Assembly (NCBI GenBank): GCA_016748015.1 | Contig: JAAOMT010000429.1 | Coordinates: 248,001 to 312,000, forward strand | Direction: 5' to 3' | DNA: 64,000 bases | Source of the DNA: Geosiphon pyriformis | Lineage: Eukaryota > Glomeromycota > Glomeromycetes > Archaeosporales > Geosiphonaceae | In this document: piece by piece, positions 13,273 through 25,154 of the stretch | Layout of the letters: each line of letters begins with the position of its first letter | How positions within the stretch are numbered: the stretch's first letter is position 1 | Notes under the pieces: model-generated | Told to the model about the DNA's origin: nothing | What the model saw: the letters and a program-made list of their open reading frames with translations, nothing else | The model's database searches: none | Program-made: the position numbers and the translations under genes

Positions 13273-14172
13273 NNNNNNNNNNNNNNNNNNNNNNNNNNNN
13301 NNNNNNNNNNNNNNNNNNNNNNNNNNNNNNNNNNNNNNNNNNNNNNNNNNNNNNNNNNNNNNNNNNNNNNNNNNNNNNNNNNNNNNNNNNNNNNNNNNNN
13401 NNNNNNNNNNNNNNNNNNNNNNNNNNNNNNNNNNNNNNNNNNNNNNNNNNNNNNNNNNNNNNNNNNNNNNNNNNNNNNNNNNNNNNNNNNNNNNNNNNNN
13501 NNNNNNNNNNNNNNNNNNNNNNNNNNNNNNNNNNNNNNNNNNNNNNNNNNNNNNNNNNNNNNNNNNNNNNNNNNNNNNNNNNNNNNNNNNNNNNNNNNNN
13601 NNNNNNNNNNNNNNNNNNNNNNNNNNNNNNNNNNNNNNNNNNNNNNNNNNNNNNNNNNNNNNNNNNNNNNNNNNNNNNNNNNNNNNNNNNNNNNNNNNNN
13701 NNNNNNNNNNNNNNNNNNNNNNNNNNNNNNNNNNNNNNNNNNNNNNNNNNNNNNNNNNNNNNNNNNNNNNNNNNNNNNNNNNNNNNNNNNNNNNNNNNNN
13801 NNNNNNNNNNNNNNNNNNNNNNNNNNNNNNNNNNNNNNNNNNNNNNNNNNNNNNNNNNNNNNNNNNNNNNNNNNNNNNNNNNNNNNNNNNNNNNNNNNNN
13901 NNNNNNNNNNNNNNNNNNNNNNNNNNNNNNNNNNNNNNNNNNNNNNNNNNNNNNNNNNNNNNNNNNNNNNNNNNNNNNNNNNNNNNNNNNNNNNNNNNNN
14001 NNNNNNNNNNNNNNNNNNNNNNNNNNNNNNNNNNNNNNNNNNNNNNNNNNNNNNNNNNNNNNNNNNNNNNNNNNNNNNNNNNNNNNNNNNNNNNNNNNNN
14101 NNNNNNNNNNNNNNNNNNNNNNNNNNNNNNNNNNNNNNNNNNNNNNNNNNNNNNNNNNNNNNNNNNNNNNNN

Positions 14173-14203
<31 letters not shown>
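13202..14203. other. Assembly gap of 900 N between T71 and A31 homopolymers
   Basis: T run 13202-13272, N run 13273-14172, A run 14173-14203. Reading frames crossing this block are artefacts. Real content and true length are unknown. Confidence 0.98.
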
Positions 14204-14205
<2 letters not shown>

Positions 14206-14665
14206 GACTAAATTTAAAAAGTAAAACAAGAAAATTTTTTAGTTCTTTTTAATATATAATTTTTTACTTTCGATTTATGTAATCCAATTTTATTTTTACA
14301 CATTTCTTTGAGTACATGTTTAAAAAAATTGTATTGGATGAATTTAGCAATGAAAATATAAATTTTTAGTTTCATCATTATCATCATCATGATTTACCTT
14401 ACAAATTGGCTAGTCTAATTGCTTAATAAGCTATATTTTTATTCGTGAAACAAAAAAAAGTTCTGCTGACCGCTCATAAAAGAGATACTGCAGTGATTTT
14501 TAATTCTTTTTGGAATGAAAAGTATTGTTGTTGTACCAGAAGTTAAAAAGAATGGGTATACTGAAAATCTTTACAACAACAAATTTGACAATAATATACT
14601 AAAAGAGGGTATCAGAGTCTAAAATTGGCTTGTAATATAAATTGTTAGTAAATCTTGAAGAAAAT

Positions 14666-14692
14666 ATAATAATAATGATAATAATAATAATG

Positions 14693-14749
<57 letters not shown>

Positions 14750-14752
14750 TTT
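14666..14752. repeat. Self-complementary (AAT)n-(ATT)n microsatellite
   Basis: A run of AAT/AAC-free triplets with scattered ATG switches to ATT/TTA triplets, so the two halves are complementary and could fold into a hairpin. Confidence 0.9.
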
Positions 14753-15134
14753 ACAGCTGAAAATGAAGTTAGAATTTGAATACAAGATTTTAATGAAATT
14801 TGAAATTTCCTAAATTTGGCAATTTGGCAATTTTTAACGTGGATTTCTTTAATAAAAAATATTAAGAACCAATAATGTTACAAATTTTTAAAACACCTGT
14901 TTTGTTAACATTAAAACGCAAAAAAATATATAATCACCTCATTATTTATTTAGATTCTTTACAAATTTTCAAAACCTCACCTAAAAATTTCTTTTTATAG
15001 TTGGTTATAATATTTTTAATTTCAAATTGAATTTAAATTAGACCCATTTCGGCTTGGTCTCGTGCAAAAATTATTTCAAAATGAAACAACATCCAATATT
15101 CATCTGAAACACAGCTAACTAATGTTGATGAAAT

Positions 15135-15186
15135 TTGGTGTATCTTTGGTTGACTAAAAATTTTTAGTCAGCCAAAGATACACCAA
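15135..15186. repeat. 52-bp near-perfect palindrome
   Basis: The left arm begins TTGGTGTATCTTTGG and the right arm ends CCAAAGATACACCAA. Arms of 26 bp meet at AAAAATTTTT with no spacer and differ at one pair. A related partial sequence, ATTTGGTGTACTTTG, lies about 130 bp downstream. It could be a foldback or MITE remnant. Confidence 0.9.
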
Positions 15187-15329
15187 TAGTAGATCAAGAA
15201 GGTATCACTTGAAATTGAATATTAAATTATGCAGGCATGGAGAAGCACGTTCAGGATAAATTTCACAATATTTGGTGTACTTTGAAATTTTTTCAATTAA
15301 AATTTTCTTTGTTCAAAATGATGCCATCT

Positions 15330-15340
15330 AAATAATAATG

Positions 15341-15384
<44 letters not shown>
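15330..15384. repeat. (AAT)n microsatellite
   Basis: About 18 AAT units with one ATG variant. Confidence 0.9.
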
Positions 15385-15932
15385 TGCTGTTGTTCTTGTT
15401 GTCGCTACTATGAGCAATCTCTTGATATCAACAAAAGCGGTCTATAGTTTGGAGGACAAATATTTCCCGCGAAAAAATTTATTGAAATTTTTTTGACTCA
15501 ATTTTTACCTGAAGCTTGGCGTATATTCATGCTCTTAACACTGCATTAAATTATCAAATTACCGCAAAAGTGGTAAAAACAAATCTAACTATAAAGCTCA
15601 TATTCCTTTTAAAGAAAGTCCCCTTTCCAAGTGGCGTTTTCACGCTTTTTTGTTTTGCATCGAAATGTGCAGCTCAGGGTAATTTTAAATTTTTCTCTTT
15701 AAAATCAAACTGCATCTAAATTCGCATATTCATGCATTACATATAACTTGCAGGATTTACCATATTTAGCGATTTCTTCTAATTTCCGGGCAAGTCCAAA
15801 AATTTTAAAGTTCATCTAATAATGTTCCAAGTTAAGCATCGTTTTTACTTAGTCATGGATTTTATAAAAATTGACTATATTGACAAAAGTACACTCTTTG
15901 ATATATTCAAATAAACATTACTCTCCTTTGTT

Positions 15933-15938
<6 letters not shown>

Positions 15939-15968
<30 letters not shown>
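15939..15968. repeat. (TA)n run
   Basis: About 15 TA units in non-coding DNA upstream of the methyltransferase. Confidence 0.9.
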
Positions 15969-15972
<4 letters not shown>

Positions 15973-16726
15973 ATCAATTTAATCTTTAAATGGTGTATGC
16001 CTTTAAACTTTGATTTATTATTAATCGAAAATGATATCAAGAGTTTTTAATATTTTAAAACACCAATAACAATTTAAATACTAGTTAACACTCAGCTCTT
16101 ATTAAAACTATTAGAATTTCTAAAGTGTAACATCAAGATTTATTTATTTTTTTTAAAAAAAAAACTTTGCAAAGAAACTTTAATAAAACGTTTCAAAGCT
16201 TCAAAGGTTTTATTCAATTTTAATGATTGGATAATAAACAAATTAAATCGTTCTTCCCAATACATGTATCATACTAAAATTTTGTCCAGTACAACAGGAT
16301 TATAATATCTGTGTCACAACATAAATTTTAATTTAACTTTAAACCTAAAAATTTTATTCATTACATTTTTGCCCTATTCAAAGAATTCCCATCTTTTTAT
16401 TCTAAATTTATCTTAATTTGGGCTAAAAGAAAAAAGCTTGGAAACTTTTGAAATCCTATTCCGTTTCTCCAAGTCCTTTGAGCCCCTGCAGAATCTATTT
16501 TCATCATCCATGTAAGCTTTAATGATGAATTTTGTGTGGCTGTCAACGGCGTTAACCTATGATAGAAAATAGACGTATTCCTCTAGAATATTCCTTGTCA
16601 GGAATAAAATGTTCAAAAATTAAGCAACTATCCTTTCTTCCTCTTCTTCTTATCCCCTGTTAATCAAAACATTTTTTGTTTCTTTTTTCTACATTCTTTT
16701 ACTCATAGGTGACTTTTTTTAAGCCA

Positions 16727-16747
16727 TCATTCATTCATTCATTCATT
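16727..16747. repeat. (CATT)5 microsatellite
   Basis: Five tandem CATT units about 100 bp before the methyltransferase start codon, so probably in its promoter or 5' UTR. Confidence 0.85.
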
Positions 16748-16841
16748 AATTTATAGTGGATCATTTATACATTCTCTTTACTCATATATTATCATCCATT
16801 TTTTATTACACAATCAAATATCTTTATAAGTTGAGCGTCAA

Positions 16842-18000
16842 ATGGGAAACCATCATTCTCTTTCCGTTATAAGAAAAAAGAAGAGCAGCGATTCTCTAGC
16901 CAAGGCAAAAATTGCCCAAGATCTTGCAAATAGATATTACATACCATCAGAAAATGAGCATATAGATATGCTACAAAATCAACATTTCTTATACGAGCAT
17001 TATTGGCAATGCAATTTTTCATCCCCGATAGAATCAATGCTTAATAGAGGAGGAGTTGTAATTGATGTAGGGTAAATGGCGTGATTTCTTTGATTTCCCT
17101 AAAACATCATGATTGATAAAAAATAATAATTTGGAAACGCTAAATTTTTCTATTCACTTCCTAGTTGCGGGCCAGGCACTTGGATTTTAGAAATGGCTAC
17201 TAACTATCCATTAACATCATTTACTGGTGTTGACATAGTGCCCATCTATCCTTCAGAAATAATGCCAAAAAACGCTCATTTTTTTCAAGCCAATATCTTG
17301 GAGGGATTACCAATCAAAGAAACATATGATTTCGCAAGGATTAGTTTATTAAATATTTGCATTCCTGCAAAGGATTGGCCTGGCGTTATTGATGAAATGA
17401 TACGGTAAAAAGATTGATTTTTTGTTCGTGTTTTTTTTATTATTATTATTAAATGTTTGAGGATGTGAAAGGTTTAACAAAAACAATTTTCGGAAAATAA
17501 AGTTTGCTCAAGCCTGGTGGTTGGATTGAAATTGTTGAATTAGATTTAGTTACTTCATTCGTAGGTCCACATTTTCAAAATCTCGCTATTGCTTGTAAGT
17601 CTTTTTTTTTTACATTCGTTCTGCAAGTTTTAAGAGTTTACTCGAAATTGATTTTCTCTCTTTTGTATTTCATTGATCAGTCAGGGAACTCTTATCAAAA
17701 AGAGGGGTCGATCCATACATTACACAAAAGCTCGATTCGATTCTAGCCGCCACAAACTCCCTTTCCAAAATACAGTTTGATCTTCGATGTATGATTCCCG
17801 GGAAAATGGGAGGTCAACCTGGAAAATTATATGTTGAAAATCTAGCCATTTATTTTAAATTGATTCTCGCACCACATCTACAACATTTTTTGAATTTGAC
17901 ACCAAATCAATACATCAGAATGTGGCAAGAATGTGAAGCAGAATTCGATAAACATGAATCCCATATCAACATTTATCGATACTGGGGCCGAAAAATATAA
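16842..18000 (+). CDS. SAM-dependent class I methyltransferase
   Basis: Predicted S-adenosylmethionine-dependent methyltransferase of 293 residues; substrate unknown. Model: exons 16842-17071, 17165-17404, 17503-17594 and 17681-18000. All three introns have GT-AG ends and keep frame. The Rossmann motif I VIDVGCGPGTW straddles intron 1 (about residues 74-84). The acidic end of strand beta2 appears in FTGVDIVP, and a LLKPGGWIEIVE block (post-motif III) straddles intron 2. The N-terminus MGNHHS fits the N-myristoylation pattern (Gly2, Ser6), so it may be membrane-tethered; that is inference. The C-terminal third (RMWQECEAEFDKHES) is typical of the fungal secondary-metabolism or UbiE-like methyltransferases that expanded in mycorrhizal fungi. 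It could also be a small-molecule or lipid methylase. Confidence 0.9.
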
Positions 18001-20247
18001 AAAATCATTAAGCAATTTTGCAAATTTCCCTTTTTTTTTTTGAAAAGCGGGAAAAGCAACAACAACAACATGTTGCCAAAATTATTTATTTTGGTCAAAA
18101 AAATAAGGAAATTCTATAAAAAAAAATTGAAATATCCGAATATTTAAAATATAGATTTAAGATTTTAAAAAGTCCCAATTAAACGGGCACTTTTGGCAAC
18201 AGCCTTCAAGAAATTTTCTAAAATTACGTCAGCAAAACTTTTCAAATTTACGTTTAGTAAATTTTTAGTGTTCTTTTTAATTTAAAAGGTATTTAAACAC
18301 AAAGTTAAAAGAATTTGACTTTTTTATTTTTAGTTATTTACAAAGATATTTTTGAACAGATTTTTTAGTTCAAATATGATTGTTTGAATAATTTTAAAAA
18401 ATTATTTTTTATTTTATCTAAATTTAAGAATTTTGAAAGCCGGTTAAAATTTCAACATCAAATATTTGACTTGGTCAAATTTTTAGAAATTTCTATTCCT
18501 CACAAAAACATTTAAACCGCAATAAAATTGGTTAAAAACCAATTATATGATTACTTTAATCAGATCTCTAGATATTTTACGTTGATCTTAAAACCCAGTT
18601 TTTTTATTTGATTAAAAATAAAAAAAGTATGATCAAATTTTATACTTCCTAAAACGCTCACTAAAGTTAATAGCACACATTCTTTTATTCTTTCAAAAGA
18701 CTTTAACTTGGATTCTGGAATCTTTTTTTTAAGATCTAATAAGATTTAATTTTGTGCTTATAGGCATTTATTTATTCATAAATTCTAAATACATTTTCGA
18801 TACTATATATTCCCTTTCAATTAATTTTTTGATATATTTTTTTTCAGCAAAAGAAAAACCATGAATAAAAAAATTTTTTTTTTTCTATAAAGTTTTCATT
18901 TTTCGTCTATGACTATGACTATGACTATGACTAACAATCGTTTTTTTAATTTCTTTTTTTTTTTTTAAAAAAAAAAAATTAGATATAATAACTCATTACT
19001 TACAGATCTGCGTATTAGTAAACCTTGAATGGTAATAATTAATTTTTTTTAACAAATTATCAAGCTCTATCCAAAAACCGATAAAGTAATTTATTGAACA
19101 AACATTTATTGTTTTTTGCAATTGACACAATTTAAGGGGTAATTAAAAATTAAAATTAAAATTAAGAAAAAAAAAAATAAGTTCAATGCATAAACACACG
19201 TATCATGTGTTTTTATTTTATAAATTTGTGACAATATATATATATATATAATTTAGCCAGATTTATAAATTGAAAGTTTACATGACACATACACAAACAA
19301 ATAGAAAACACTATTTCGAATCAGCTATTTTTTTTTTGATGACTTTCTAGTAAATAAATAAAAAGAAAAAAGAAAAAAAGAGTTCTTTATTAACCCCAAA
19401 AAGTATTTATAATCAATTGGAAATTTATCAAACTTAAAATTAAATATATTTTTTAGTTCACTAAACAAAAAAAATTGGAATCAAACAGATCGATAATAAT
19501 AATAATAATAATAATAACATATATATTTTAATTTTCAATTCTAATTTTTTATTTTAAAATATAAAAATCTCGCTTTTTAATTTCTTTATTTTAAATTATT
19601 TATTTATTTTAGTTTTTTTTTTCTTTATTTTACTCCAAATATAATTCACAAAAAATTCGAATAAAATTTCTTTTCAAAACATTTAATAAATATATTATAA
19701 TTTTGATATATTTTTTTTTGAAATCAATATTATGAAAATAAAAAAATAATAATAAAATAATTTAACATTATAAATATGACCAAAAAATTATTTTAGTTCA
19801 AAATGTTCAATTAATTTTAATTTTTATAAAAAAAAAATTAAATATGTTTAATAAAGAATATAAATAATTAATTCCTAATTTTTAACAATTCAAAGATTAA
19901 TTTAAAGAAACTTTTTTTATTTTTAAATATTTTATTATTCGTAAAATATGCTGTTAAAAAAACAAAATCTTTTGGTACATGACTTTAACTTTTTATAAAT
20001 ATGGAAAATTTTTGTTAAAGTATATATAAGAGAAACTAATTGTACATGATAAGTTAAATTTTAAAGTTATGAATCTTTAAAAAAAACCAGATTCTTACAT
20101 GCAATACGTGACTTTTTTAAAATTGTGCTCCAGCATCTTATCGAATTTGAATTATTTTACATCAACTTTGAATTTTAAAAGATACATACATATATATATA
20201 TATATATTTATAAATGGAGTATTCGTCTCCATTTCTACCGATTAATT
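18001..20247. other. Intergenic between convergent genes
   Basis: The methyltransferase (plus) and the BTB-TLDc gene (minus) converge here, so only 3' ends and spacer are expected. The DNA is very A/T-rich. It contains a (TATGAC)4 array near 18908-18931, a TA run near 19235-19251 and an (AAT)n array near 19493-19518. No gene seen. Confidence 0.55.
18908..18931. repeat. (TATGAC)4 hexanucleotide array
   Basis: Four tandem TATGAC units in the spacer. Confidence 0.9.
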
Positions 20248-21805
20248 TCAATTTTTGCTTATAACTTGAAAAACTTCATACTCGTCAGCGTGAAATAAAT
20301 CTTCAATTTCTACAATATTTTTGTCATATTGCCGTCGTTGGCACAGACAACTATCCGGTTCATTGAATGCATGACCGCTCAAACCCATCACAAAATCTGA
20401 ATAGCCGAATTTGGGACCACGATACGGATTTTCATGAATGGCACATTCAGCTTTTTGAACTCTACTGTGGGTTAAATTGGCCAAATTTACTCCATCCCCT
20501 AAGGAAAACAAGAAACTTTGTTTGGTACTGATCCATCCTTGATCAACGCAGCCCCAAGGAATTGGATTGTAGCCACCTATCAATTGACCTGTTCCATGAA
20601 TTTTTAAAATAACCACAGTAGAGCCTTGATCATTGCATCTTTCGCGAAAAGTTCTTGGGTTAAAACCATCCCGTGTCCCACGAACTAGTGTTATAAATTT
20701 ATATGGGGAATCGACTGGCGTATAATAATTTAATGGTTCTCGACGATCAATCCAGCTTGATATTAAACTGACATGAGCCACATTGATAATTGTCGATTGA
20801 AGTTCTCCACGAGATGGAAGCAGTGAACCATTTTTTGGTATAGAACCTGGCATAAGTTTGCAACGGAGAATATCTTCAAATATCTCAACTGGGATAATTT
20901 GTTGAAAAGGTCGAAGGTGCAAATAAAAATCCGCCGGTTTTATATGTTCAAATCGAATTAGGGGAATACAATCATGTAAGCTTGCCTTTAGCGTCAAAAA
21001 ATCATCTGCTGACCATTTAGAAAAATCATCTGGTAAACTTGAATTCTGTGCTATTCCCCATTTAATTACATGTTTCCAAATATCAATTTCTTCCAGCAAT
21101 AAATTATCACGTTCCAAAAGGGAAATCAAAAGCTTAAGATCGATTGAGCCAAAATCCTCAGAGCTGAACAAACAATTGGGGTCGTCACTTATTCGTTGTA
21201 AGCAAAATTCTTGAAGTTTCGTTAAGTTATGATGTTTGAATACGGTGTGATGTACAAGGACAAAGTTGTTCTTCAACCATTTGAATCTGTTATTCAGTAG
21301 ATGACATTCAACATGGGATAAAAGTTCTCCTAAAGCCATTTCATCGGCCGCTATTAATAATTCGAGAATTTCTTCTTCGTTCAGACAATCTAAAAGTAAG
21401 ATTCCAGTGTATATAAAACTGGTACAAACAAAATTGAGATGAGAAAGATGAAAAAATAGAAAAATTTTACAGAAATTTACAGTCCAGAAATTTGGCTTGA
21501 ACCATATGTCATACACTTGAGTAAGATTGTACATTGCCCTTTATTTACCTCAAGGCTACCTGAAAAATCTTTGGAGAAATATTTGATTTGATCAAAATCA
21601 ATTTATCACCTTCAAACCTTCCCCAATCTTTGGACAAAGCTGCCCGAAAATATTTGGATCTAGCCCTTAACACTACTGAATGTGCCCAAAAAATTTGAGT
21701 GTTTGGCTCTTCCCCTACTTTTATTTTGACGTTATGATCATCCGCGTCACTCAAAAGCCTGGAAAAATCATGGGATAATGAATGTAAAAAGCCTTCGACT
21801 GCCAT
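20248..21805 (-). CDS. BTB-BACK-TLDc domain protein
   Basis: Predicted 475-residue protein. Exon 1 is 21805-21549 and exon 2 is 21418-20248, joined across a 130-bp GT-AG intron with the frame kept (VALS|FIYTG). The BTB/POZ fold spans about residues 24-128, including a WAHSVVLRARSKYF segment and the FIYTG core. A BACK-like helical region follows to about 235. A TLDc domain occupies about 322-475, with LVRGTRDGF near its start, GGYNPIPWG in the middle and EVFQ close to the end. BTB-BACK proteins usually dimerise and adapt substrates to Cullin-3 ubiquitin ligases. TLDc domains are linked to oxidative-stress resistance and V-ATPase regulation. This architecture is greatly expanded in arbuscular mycorrhizal fungi, which supports the taxonomic guess. 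The start codon directly follows TTTCTTGTAG, so a spliced 5' UTR exon is possible. Confidence 0.9.
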
Positions 21806-24800
21806 TCTACAAGAAAAAAGGATGTGAAATGTAAAGTATTAAAAAAAGACGGATGAGAAAAATGAGCAAAAGGGAATAATGGTTTTGTGCAATTATGAAA
21901 ATCATAATTATGATTTTTAAATATTTGAATTGAGTTCTTTGTTCAGCATGCTGCACATATTTCAAGCCATGCAGGTAAACAAACTTTAATCGATCATCTT
22001 TGTACCGCAACGTGGTAAGCAGAAGGTTCTCAAAATCCAGTTAGAATCATGTTTTTTAATGAAATTGAATAATCAAGTTAGCGTGAAAATATTTGCATAA
22101 CTAAATTTATTAGCATTAAAAATTGGCTTTACAGATGAGAAATGCTTTTTAAAAAAAAAGGTTCAAAATCATATTTAGGAATTGAGGTGATTTCTTTGGG
22201 AAATTAAATAATTGATATTAAAAACCTCAACTTGTTAATATTATATTATCTAAAAAAAAATTATTATTATTAGGTAAGAAGGTTAAAAATTATAAACAAT
22301 GACAGAAGTATTTCGAAAGTGAAAATAAAATGAAATTATTATGTTTGAGTAACATTTACCCATTTATTTTAAGGGGCTTAGTCATAAACTTTAAAGTCTG
22401 GTATCCTATTAAATTTACCCTTAACATTAATCATTAGCATCATCAGTCTTAATTTGGATTATTTTGGTCAACTTATTGCATCTAACGTGCATTAAAATCG
22501 GGTGAAATATTATAAAAGAATTGGTGTGAGTGAATGTGACAAATGTACGGTTGGGTTTTTTATAAGAAATGTTCCGAGAAGTTGACACTGAAATTAGAAA
22601 TCTTAATAAAACCATTGTATAATAATTTGCGATTATAAAGAGTGTTGTCTTAAAATTATTTTAGGGAATTCGTGCATCTTTAAATAATGATTAATGTATA
22701 GGATCAAAAAAATAATACCAAATATATATATTTAATAAATTTAAACAAATTTACTTAGTCATTTTGAAATAGAATAATTTCTTTATAATATTTTTTAAAG
22801 TTCTCTTTAAGAATATTTTTCTTTGAGTAAATATTTTTTAAATCAAATTTATAAAGAATAAAGGTCAAGTGAAAATCTTTAATTCAGATAAATTCTTTGA
22901 TAGAAACCTGGAATCTAGCATTAATTTGAGAAAAAAACTTGAATTTAAAGTAAATTGAATTTATTTTCTCGACCTAATAACTTGTTGCAAATCCTAAAAA
23001 TTATTATTTTACCCAATTAAAAATGATGCCATATTTTACAAAAATGATACTAAAAATAATACAAAACACTAAAATCGGATTCGATTATTCTTAAAATGTC
23101 AAGAGGGGTTTTTTCGTCGGTCAGTTAAAATTTTAGAAAATTCATAAAAATATAAAAACACAATTGGATAATATTTTTAGGAATAAAATTTTAAGTTGTT
23201 ATATTTTTTTAAGATTCAAAAGTTACAAAAAAATTTAATTTGGATCATCGAATCTCCATAATTTTATAATACACTGTGAATAAATGAGTTTTGTGGAAGA
23301 ATCTAGAAAATTTTTTTAAATTAATAATAATTATTTCAAGAAATTAGAAATTTTTATTGAAAAATCTTTAACTTGGTCATTAATTACTAAGAGTAAGCAA
23401 ATAATATTATTATTGTAATTTAATATCTTTGATCTTTAATAATCGAAGTTTCTTATTTTATATCTTGACCAAATTAATTTTTAGCTTTTTCAAACAATTC
23501 GCAATAATATTACAATATTTTAAAATAACAATTTAATTTACACTACGATAAAAATTGAGGAAATTCTATTTCATTTTCTAAAATTATTGTTAAAGTGTCA
23601 GTCAAATTAGTTATTATTTTAAATAACCTAAAAATTCCAAACATGAAAATTTTCAATTTGATCCTAATTACGTAACTTTAAATATTAATAGCAATGAAGA
23701 TAATTAATTGCCAATATCAAAGAATATTTCTGGTTATAGCATTTTAAATTTATTTTTTATATCTATATATCAGGCTGTTGAGAGACCGACTTCTGTATAA
23801 ATAGCTCTTCTATTATGTGTCTAGAAAACAAATTTAGTGAACTGAGAGGAATAGCTAAAAAAAAAAAGAGATTGTCAATAAGGAGGAATTACAAACTCTG
23901 TATAATATGTCATATTAACTTGAATTCCAAATACTGTCAAATATATCACTCTCTTTTTATTTTTTTGTGAATTTTCAATTTAAACAATATTTTAATAAAA
24001 CAAATATATATAAAAATAATAATAAATATGTAAATTTTTTTATAAAATAAGACACCAATAGTTTCAATTATTTTATCTTAACCATATTAAAAATAAATAA
24101 TGTAAAATATTTATAAACAATATCAATTATAATTTCATTATTTTTAATTTAATGTTTTTCCACATTCAATAAGTAAAATATCACATTTTTATTTTAAATA
24201 CATCTTAGAAAAATATTAAAAAATTAAAAATAGTCTAAATACAGTATTTACTTAAACTAAAAATTAATTCCAAGTCATGCTGTCAAATAAAACAATAATT
24301 TACTTTCTATCATTGTAAAATATCTGTTTCAAAAGTGCATAGAAATCAATTAATCAACTAAATTTGATTATTTAAATATTTAGTTTGTGTGATGGCCCAT
24401 TAATCATACACTTGTTTTAAATTTATAAATTTGATTAATCTTTACTAAGTTTAAACACTAAAATCTTCTTCAAGCTTCAATTTTTTGCAGGCGTTAGTTT
24501 ATTATCAAAAACCCTTGCATTTAAAATCAATATTTCAACACAATGGAAAGAAAGTTTTTATGATTATTTCTTTGATTCTGTTTTCCAAGACTGATTTAAA
24601 ATTTGTAAAAGTAAAAAACTTCTCATTGAAATTTGACCGACTACTCGGATCACTTTTTGCTAAAATTGACTTATAATTTCGGAAATCTATTAATCTTTAA
24701 CCTCTATAGTATATATATGTAAGTTTTATAATAAGACTGGTCAATATAATCATTTTATATATTTTACTATTCCAAAACGACTTAAAATCATTTTGCAAGT

Positions 24801-25154
24801 ACCATCTTCTATCCTTGAATGAATTTTCTACACAATTTATCCTTTTAATTTTCATTATAAACTTGTCAATACATTTAAACAGGAAAAATCTGACCAAGGA
24901 AGTTAAGCCTTAAATTGTAGTTGGACTCAAATTTTTTTTTCCAAGTATCGGGTTGCGCCGCCAAATGCCGTGTTTCATATTTGGTCTAGTTCACTTAACT
25001 TATATCACTCATTAACTAATGATCGGTAAACGACGCCGCTGTTTATATGTGTATCATAATGATCTAATCCACCCAACTTATTTAAGCTCCTACATTTCTC
25101 TTGCAACACCCTTAAGTGCTTTTCCACTAGTTGTAAAATTTTGATACTTCAAAA
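21806..25154. other. Intergenic between divergent genes
   Basis: Spacer between the 5' ends of the BTB-TLDc gene (minus) and the unknown gene (plus). It is A/T-rich with no coherent coding frame. The stretch about 24940-25150 is less AT-rich (CGGGTTGCGCCGCC, ACGACGCCGC) and is the likely promoter and 5' UTR of the downstream gene. Confidence 0.5.

Larger units (their letters stand above)
14204..16841. other. Intergenic with microsatellites and a palindrome
   Basis: A/T-rich spacer between the gap and the methyltransferase gene. It holds trinucleotide arrays, a 52-bp palindrome and a TA run. The segment just before 16842, with a CATT array, should include the methyltransferase promoter. No gene is supported. 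Confidence 0.5.

Noticed and set aside
13159-14229. Two long open frames spanning the N gap
   Set aside because: They consist of N-derived unknown residues and homopolymer Phe/Lys and are pure artefacts of the gap.
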